Source: Stereum hirsutum FP-91666 SS1
Lineage: Eukaryota; Basidiomycota; Agaricomycetes; Russulales; Stereaceae
Assembly (NCBI RefSeq): GCF_000264905.1
Contig: NW_006763136.1
Coordinates: 105,934-169,933, forward strand
Reading direction: 5' to 3'
Length of the DNA: 64,000 nucleotides
A model generated the notes under the pieces. It was not told where the DNA came from. It was given only the letters and a program-made list of their open reading frames with translations, and did no database searches. Position 1 is the first letter of the stretch, and each line of letters opens with the position of its first letter. The translations under genes and the position numbers were made by a program. Positions 57,324 to 64,000 of this stretch are shown piece after piece.

Positions 57324-58637
57324 TCGGACCCGCGGTCGCGCTTGGACTCAGCTTGAACTGAATACTGCAGTCGCTGCTCGCTCAATTCAAGTTGAACAAC
57401 CCTTGGACTCAGACTGTGAAGGGCTCTCGGACCGCATCACGGAAAACCGCCGAGTCCTACAAGCTCATATATTTCGTTCGCAAGGTCATATATGAGATCC
57501 AATTGCTGAAATACTACTACAACAAGTAAAATGGGTTATTGTGCTCATTCACATATTGCAAGGTCTATAGCGAGGGTGCCCAAGTTACTACATGCTCTCG
57601 AAATCTGTGGAAGGGCTCATCGTTTCAGCTCAGGTTGTCCCACCGGGTGCCCATTTTGACAGCGTAATCGAGCAGTCAACTTTTCACGGACAATCGTTTC
57701 GTGTATTGAGCAGGGCTACATTACACAGTGGTACATAAGCATATAGGTAGCAATTACAGGTGGAGTCATGTCATACAGATGGGACAGCAGGCAAGAGATG
57801 AGACGAAAGAAAGTAAGAAAAATATAATAGTTTACTGGGGTCATCGGAGAGGAGATGCGAGTGTACGTAGAGGTGCTCGAGATGAGGGACTAAGGTAAGT
57901 ACAAGTAGTTGCCCGCACACGACAGCCTGGCAGCGCGTCGCGTGCGACATTCAAGTTCACGCCGCACATTGATGATGTCATCCCCTAGTCCGAAGACGAA
58001 GCACAGTGTCTGCTTCGTCTTGTGCGGAAGGGATGTGGGAAGGGACGAAAGCGAGTACGAATAGGGAAATAGACTAGGGAGACGAAAAGGAACGAAACGA
58101 AACGGATGCAACAACATTGACGGACGTCACCTACCACCTTCGCGCTGACACGGCGCGCTCGTCTCGCGAACAGTCCAGGGCGTCGTGTAGCGCCATGTGA
58201 AAGAAAAAGGCTCCGGCCAGCGTAGACTAAATGCTAAGGGTGAAGACGAAGTGGCCAGCGAAAGCTTCAAACTTCGGAGAAGAGGGGATGATGGTGGTAC
58301 GACTCGAAAGGGATTCAGCCCGCGCAAGAAAATGATGAGTGCGCTGGCAAGTCCCACGCTGAGTCCCAAACTGCACCTTCTTTGGTGACGCATCGATTCC
58401 TGCCGAACTCGGCGGGTCTAGAAATGGGGCTGATACCAAGCCAATGCAACATTCCGTAGCTTTCTAAGCTTGAACAACCTGTTTCGGCGTAAATAAGTGT
58501 TCTCAGGTGCAATATAACTGCACCTAACCCACCGCCACCTTTCGCCACCATTTATTCGGTACAATTGCTTGCAAGGCTCGGCGGGGATCCGTGATGCGGC
58601 CGCCCCATAAAACCTGTCAATGCGAGCGCGACTTCGC
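57324..58637. other. Intergenic region, no gene seen
   Basis: Between the F-box gene and the MULE. Frames at 57890-58705 have no domain. There may be older repeats, but I could not define ends. Confidence 0.4.
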
Positions 58638-58646
58638 CAGTTTGCC
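58638..58646. repeat. Left 9-bp target-site duplication of the MULE
   Basis: CAGTTTGCC, identical to 62486-62494. Nine-base duplications are the mark of Mutator-like transposition. Confidence 0.92.
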
Positions 58647-58766
58647 GGACAAGCGGCGCACCCAAGCGATTGCCTGATTCGGACGGAACCGCCCCGTTGG
58701 CTCACTCGTCCGCCACGCGTCTCGCGCGACTTGGGAGAGCGAGAACGTCGACGCGCCGCTAGCTAC
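58647..58766. repeat. MULE left terminal inverted repeat
   Basis: Runs from GGACAAGCGG to GCTAGCTAC; matches the reverse complement of 62367-62485 apart from one extra G. Confidence 0.92.
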
Positions 58767-58841
58767 ATTGTAGCTTCATCGTAGATAGATAGTCTATCAA
58801 TAATAAAACAATAATATATGTCTAGTAGCCCGCTAAAAGTA

Positions 58842-61800
58842 CTACATTGATTTGAAGGATTTCTTTCTTTTTTGCTTTGGCTGAGGTGAGGGATTGAGTA
58901 TAGATTCGTCGGAGATTGAATCGGACCTTGCACGCGACTTGTTCAACTTGCGTTTAGGGGCCGACGTCGTCCTGCTTGGGCGTTGTGGCGTTGTCGGTGC
59001 CTCCACCTGTGGCGGTCCTGCATCCTCTGTCTCTGGCTGACTTTCTATGGTTGTGAACTCGGTTGTGAGACGCTCTAGCTGGTCACAAAGAGCCTTGACA
59101 TGTGTCAAGGCCAGCTGTGCCTTTTGATAGATCTTGTGGTTGTCCTTCTCGAGATGTGTGTGGCCCAGTTCGTCTGCGAACTCGCTCAGACGCGGAGTAG
59201 TTATTGCGAGCTCGAAGAATGTGCGGATCAGCGTCTGTGTGTTCACGGTGGCTCTGGCGTCTCCTGGCTTCAGCTCGAAGGATGCCGGCATGGGCGCTTC
59301 TGATTCCTGATCCGTATCCGGCATCGTGTGAAGTTCCGAAGTTTTGTACACGGCGACCTGTGCGCGTTCTTCAGAACCGTCCTCCATCTCTGTGTCTCCC
59401 ACGACACGACTCTCCTCTGCATCGACGTCTCCCGCGCTGGCATACTCAGAGGGATCGGCTTCACTCGTGTACTCTGATGGTGTCCGCCCCCCAAGAGATT
59501 CTGAATGGCTATTGCCTACTACTGCCACTCCATCATTCACCTCGTAGATTCCCTCGCCCTCCCTCAGGATGTCGTCAACGCTCTCGACCGCGCGCTTGAT
59601 GGGGCTTGTAGTACCAGCCAGGTCTCCAGATGATGCCAGAGCGTTGGCGAATAGGCTCGCCTCAAGTATACGCGCTTCGTCAACGGTTTTAGGGATCGAT
59701 GGAGCTGCCGGTACGTTCTTTCCTGCTTGCTTTAATGCCGAGAGCTGAAGTAGTGCTGCACGAAGATGTTTGCAGGCCCCACCACGCCTTCGAAAGTCTT
59801 CGCAATCGCAACGAGCAGCGCCGGTCAACTCAATGATGATCGTGTATGTGACAGGTTCCGTGTCGACAGATAGAGCGGCAGCCGAATAGCATTGGAAGGT
59901 GATGGTTTTCGTCTCCAGATCAAGAACGGGGGTGCTGACTTGACGTTTCTCCAGCAGGGCCTGTGCATCGGAATCACGGCGTTCGTCGGGCTCCAGATGC
60001 GCAATCGTTGGTCGCTCCAGAGTTGTACGACGCGCGCCAAGTAAGTGACCGCCCCCTGCCTGCCGTATTCGCGTTTCCCAAGCAATTTTGAGCTGATGGG
60101 CCATCTTCCGCTCTTCAAATATAGATGGAAAGACCTTGAAGACGAGGAGATTGACGAGGACATCAAGTCGAAGAGGACGACTGTTGTTTTGCCAGCGGTG
60201 TAAGTGCTTGTTCTTGAGGAGGTTGTTGAAGGACTCAAGATGATTCGTGGTCGGTAGGACGAACTCGAACGTACATCCCAGGATCTTCGCGGCGACGTGG
60301 CGGCCATGGTTCGACCATGACTTCCACAGCATCTCATCGTCAACCCAGTTGTCGCTGAGATATTTGAGGTGAGAAATCCCGGCATCTGCTGCTGTTGCCG
60401 CTGATGGATCCGAAGCTTTCAGGGCCTCCAATGTCTCCCTCTCTGCCGTAACGAGTCGTATAGCGTCTACGTGGACCAGTGAAGCCACCAAGGCATCCTC
60501 GAGGCGTACGAGCCGTGTGATGATTTCAGAGGCACCGACGATCTGTGAGTTACTCTTGAGGGTATGGTTGCGATGATTGGTCCAGCACTGACGGAGATGA
60601 AACTTGCAGAGGATAAGCCAGATGCCCGGAAACACTTTGAGCAGTGCGTTCCGTTCCTTCGTATCGGTGTCTGTGATCGCGACAAGGGCATGGAAGGAAC
60701 TCCCGTTTTGTTCGCCCATGGACTTTCTCCATTCGGTAAGTAAGCGTGTGAGGATCTCGGTGTTGTATCCGCTCGGTGTGAACTTGTTACCAGAGGGAGC
60801 AGAGAACAGGAAGAACGCGATAGGTACGCCTCTCGATTCTTCGTCAAGCGCCATGGCAATGAATAGTAAGATTTTGCTATTGCAGACACCGAAAGTACCG
60901 TCGAGAATGATCTGCGAGTTATGTGCGTACTTCCATGCAGCGCTCTTCATCTCCGGGGTGGCGATGCAGATTTCGAAGCGCTCACTTCGTTTTGTCCGGG
61001 CCGAGTAGTGGAATACGGCTTCGGCGAGAGTGGAATTGTATTCGGGATGGGAGGGGTTCAGCCAGTGGTCGACGTTGCGATGCGGTGCGGTATCGACGTC
61101 TACGCCGCCCAAGCGCTGAAACTGGCGATACAAGGAGCGTGAATCGCCCTGCTTGAGCAGCCAGCGGTACGGTGACGACGTCCAATCCTTGGACATCCCG
61201 GGATATCCACCAGTGCGTACCAGTAGTCTGTTCTTCTCCCTGATATCGGACCACACACCTCCATCCCGTAGCTGACGCAGTGCGACTTTCCAGACCTCGG
61301 GATGAACGGGGAATACAGGCAGGTGAGACATCTTTGCAGAACGGCAAGCATCGTTGTGATTGAAGAGCCCTCGTATACGCAATACGATGTTGGTGGAGTA
61401 TACAACTTCACAGTGACCGAGACAGGAGGTGAAGGGAAAGGTAGTGTGGCGTTTTTTCGAACCAAGACTCTCTTCGTTGTACCCGCATTTACTGACCGAT
61501 TATCAATATTCTCTTCTAGCCTGGATCATCAGCAACTGTGCTCACCATTGATAGAGAACCCGTTGTGAAGGCTTTCCGCCCACCTTCGGCCCCTCCCCCT
61601 TCCACCGAATGCTCCAGCGATTCCCCATGTTCTCCCTCGACGCCTCGTCCACACCATAGCCCTCAAGAAGTCGCATTGCCTCCGCCTGGTCTAACCTGTC
61701 GCTTATATCGAAGATGTGGTCAACGACGGACGTTCCGTGAGCGTAGAGGGCCCGGATTTCGGATTCTTGCTGGGAGGAGATGTACAACTGGTCAAGAGGG

Positions 61801-62120
61801 ATATCGGAGGCACGTGCATGGGCATTCAAGCCAGATGATTCGTCTCCGTTGGCTTCTTTGGACTTATAGACCACGAATTTTGTCGGAGGAGCAGAGAGAG
61901 GGGTAGGGAAATGAATGGGTGTTTCGGGCTGCGGGGTATTGGTGGAAGGCGTAGTAGTGCCTTGTAACGGTAAGACATCCGACGACGACGTTTTCGGTGA
62001 GGCGATTGAGGAGCTCGTCTTCCCATTGTATTTGCTCGGTGATGTGTTAAACCATTGACTACCTTGACTTATTGCTTCGGGCTCCACAGGTTTTCGAGGT
62101 TTGGCGGATTTTCGAGCCAT
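58842..62120 (-). CDS. MULE transposase with SWIM zinc finger
   Basis: Exon 1 62120-61546 and exon 2 61491-58842, joined over a 54-base GTGAGC...GGTCAG intron, make 1,074 codons in one frame. The join creates VLYQCKCGYN, followed by TSCLGHCEVV and VLRIRGLFNHNDAC, a cysteine/histidine DNA-binding module before the catalytic core. Core: IILDGTFGVCNSKILLFIA (first Asp), LVAITDTDTKERNAL (second Asp), LILCKFHLRQCW (the C-x-x-H near it), and a downstream Glu, probably in TTNHLESFNNLLK. The SWIM finger is CDCEDFRRRGGACKHLRAAL. The tail is acidic, then basic (KRKLNKSRARS...KQKRKKSFKSM), which could serve nuclear import. It cuts and pastes its own element. The N-terminal half of exon 1 is Ser/Thr/Pro-rich. 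The Met at 61382 would lose the zinc module. Confidence 0.92.
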
Positions 62121-62366
62121 CTGAAAGAAGTATTGGGCCTTGCAGGAGAAGGAATAGGAACACCAAAAATGTGAGACATCCAGATTCGGCCAATACTCAG
62201 AGTATTTTGGGTGGCGAGAGATGTGGCCCTCATGCTACTCCTTACTGCAGCTCCAACAATGTCCATGGTCCTTGAGACCACCTTTATGCATGTTTAGAAT
62301 ATATTTACTGTGCAGCATAAGGCTTAAATGGATGGGAATAGTGTGCTAAGAAAGGCTCGATAAAAG

Positions 62367-62485
62367 GTAGCTAGCGGCGCGTCGACGTTCTCGCTCTCCA
62401 AGTCGCGCGAGACGCGTGGCGGACGAGTGAGCCAACGGGGCGGTTCCGTCCGAATCAGGCAATCGCTTGGGTGCGCCGCTTGTCC
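62367..62485. repeat. MULE right terminal inverted repeat
   Basis: GTAGCTAGCGGCGCGTCGAC to GGTGCGCCGCTTGTCC; the inverted counterpart of 58647-58766. Confidence 0.92.
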
Positions 62486-62494
62486 CAGTTTGCC
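62486..62494. repeat. Right 9-bp target-site duplication of the MULE
   Basis: CAGTTTGCC, identical to 58638-58646. Confidence 0.92.
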
Positions 62495-63321
62495 TCTTGC
62501 GTTCCACCATCGATGTCCCTCCGACTGTCTTCCTGGAGTTACGGCTCGCGCTCCTTTGACCGCCCGCCGCTACCTTGCCCGCCGCTTGTTATCCAGGTAG
62601 GCCAGTTGAATGACTCTACGAGAAGAGGGCGCTCAGTCGGATGCCTCTTCCCTTGCGAGATCCATGTAGGTAAAATTCTCACTCTACTCGCTCTCTATTG
62701 CACTCAATGCTGACATAGCGCTGACAGCCCGCCGCCCTCCTTGTCCCATATATTTTGCCCCCAATGGTATGTTCATTCGTTTACTTACTGACACCAGTGT
62801 CCATAGCTAACAATGTTACGCAGACGAGCCAAGGGTTACGATGCTAAGCCTGAATCAGCGGCCGGTGTCTTGTCACTTGGCTCCTCGGCTGAGTTTCTTA
62901 ATTAACCTGATTTGCTACTCTGGTCACTCGAGGGCTGCAGTAGGGTTGCGATCTCTTCTGTACTTTAGCTTGTAGTGTGTTGCTGCGTGTATGGTAGCAT
63001 AGATGGAATAAAATATGATTTTATTCTTAAATATCTTCTGGCCCAATTGAATCGGAATCCTGAAATGCCGGTACCGGAAGGTGTACCGAAAGCCAACCGA
63101 AAGTGGACGACGCTCAGATCGTCCGAGAGGGCGGCCTCCTTCATCACACTATCACCTCTTGCCCTTTGCGGGTGTGGAAGGCTTCCGGTATATTTCTTCT
63201 TCCAAAGATTTCCGGTGTGTTGTGTCCGGAAATCCTTAGCCACCTTTCCAGACGCTTTCGCAGATCTGGTTTCCGTGCGGGTTCCGGAAGACGCGTCGGG
63301 CTGTGTAGTCGCGGGTATCAC
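62495..63321. other. Intergenic region, no gene seen
   Basis: No motif-bearing frame. CCGGAA/TTCCGG words are frequent at 63055-63300, similar to those in the next element, so an older related repeat may lie here. Ends could not be found. Confidence 0.4.
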
Positions 63322-63828
63322 AGGACCCCCGAAAACTGGCTGAGAAGCCATTCGGAAAAACGGGGAAATTTTGGGTTTTGGACCCCTGAGGCCATTTGGT
63401 TTTCCGGGGAAAATGGGCCAGATTGGGCCCACAGGCCGTTACGGAAGACCGGGGTAAAATGAGTCTAGAGACCGAAGGCCTCTTCGTTTTCCGGGTAAAA
63501 TTGGTCGTTCCTTGGCTGTTCGGTGTGGCCCCCACATCAGCCCGTTTGCTCATCGTCATTCTGGCCATGGAAAGTGAGTTCTTCACTTCGCAAACATGAT
63601 TTTTGACCTCCCAGAGCACGATACCGACGCCTGGGAGGAAAATTATTATTTCCGGAATTGTTTGGCATTTTTTTCGGCTCTGAGGCCATTCCGGAAATTC
63701 GGGGGATTTTGGCAGAAATCGCTGAGGCCGTTTCGTTTTCCGGGGAAAACTGGCAAAATGCTGTCCGGGGATTTTTGGGATTTCTCAGAATGTTCCGAAT
63801 GGCCTCTCAGCCAATTTTCGGGGGTCCT
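63322..63828. mobile_element. hAT-like MITE, 507 bp
   Basis: Left end AGGACCCCCGAAAACTGGCT continues GAGAAGCCATTCGG. The right end reverse-complemented gives AGGACCCCCGAAAATTGGCT and GAGAGGCCATTCGG. Flanking 8-bp duplication GGTATCAC at 63314-63321 and 63829-63836 fits the hAT superfamily. The interior has repeated TTTTCCGGGGAAAA-like words and no transposase. Confidence 0.85.
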
Positions 63829-63836
63829 GGTATCAC

Positions 63837-64000
63837 ACAAGCGAGACCAGGGTTCTTCAATTTAAACGTGATTTGTCATCAGGCCGTGTCCATTGAGCAG
63901 GCGCTGTCCAGGATGTGCCGGTGTGGCCTGCCTGCAATCCATGAACATTTCGCTGTGGTGGTCCCTTTGTCGAAACCTCGCTGGATGGCCACGGGTTATT
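63837..64000. other. Window end, nothing seen
   Basis: 164 bases with no recognisable gene or repeat. Confidence 0.4.

Larger units (their letters stand above)
58647..62485 (-). mobile_element. Complete Mutator-like element (MULE), 3.84 kb
   Basis: Terminal inverted repeats lie at 58647-58766 and 62367-62485 (120 and 119 bases). They begin GGACAAGCGGCGCACCCAAG and differ, as far as I can read, by a single-base indel. Perfect 9-bp target duplications flank the element. It encodes one intact spliced transposase on minus. The near-identity of the repeats and the intact frame suggest a recent, possibly autonomous copy. Confidence 0.93.

Overview
The window looks like nuclear DNA of a filamentous basidiomycete, probably an Agaricomycete. 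Genes are densely split by short (about 45-85 base) GT-AG introns. The gene families are typical of mushrooms (F-box/LRR-type proteins, a DUF6534-type membrane protein, an RTA1-like 7-TM protein, MYND proteins), and a fungal MULE transposon is present. All identifications come from reading motifs; no search was run.

Layout. 1-8.1 kb: housekeeping genes, namely a MaoC-type enoyl-CoA hydratase ending in a peroxisomal AKL tail, a hexokinase, and mitochondrial ribosomal protein uL14m. 9.0-32.0 kb: a likely secondary-metabolite cluster. It has two paralogous DHA1-type MFS transporters that flank a MYND protein and a small nucleotidyltransferase-fold protein, then a 4-coumarate-CoA-ligase-like enzyme transcribed divergently from a 10.3-kb polyketide synthase (PKS). 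33-44 kb: a Mn superoxide dismutase, also with an AKL tail, a PIF/Harbinger-like MITE, tRNA-Leu(AAG), an RTA1-like protein, a DUF6534-type protein and an F-box protein. 45.9-50.3 kb: a very low-complexity Zn2Cys6 regulator with its zinc cluster near the C-terminus. 50.3-64 kb: gene-poor and repeat-rich, with a four-unit degenerate tandem repeat, several MITEs, an F-box gene interrupted by a MITE, and a complete MULE with 120-bp inverted repeats and a perfect 9-bp target duplication.

The most interesting system is the PKS with its divergent CoA ligase. The PKS reads KS-AT-DH-(degenerate methyltransferase)-(degenerate enoylreductase)-KR-ACP-thioesterase/hydrolase-methyltransferase. The internal methyltransferase has lost its SAM-binding glycine motif, while an additional methyltransferase with an intact motif sits after the hydrolase. 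A hydrolase plus methyltransferase after the ACP is, as I recall, the unusual layout reported for the strobilurin synthase, which uses an aromatic acyl-CoA starter made by a CoA ligase. A plausible reading is that the ligase activates an aromatic or fatty acid starter, the PKS extends, partly reduces, methylates and releases it, and the transporters export the product. The product cannot be told from sequence.
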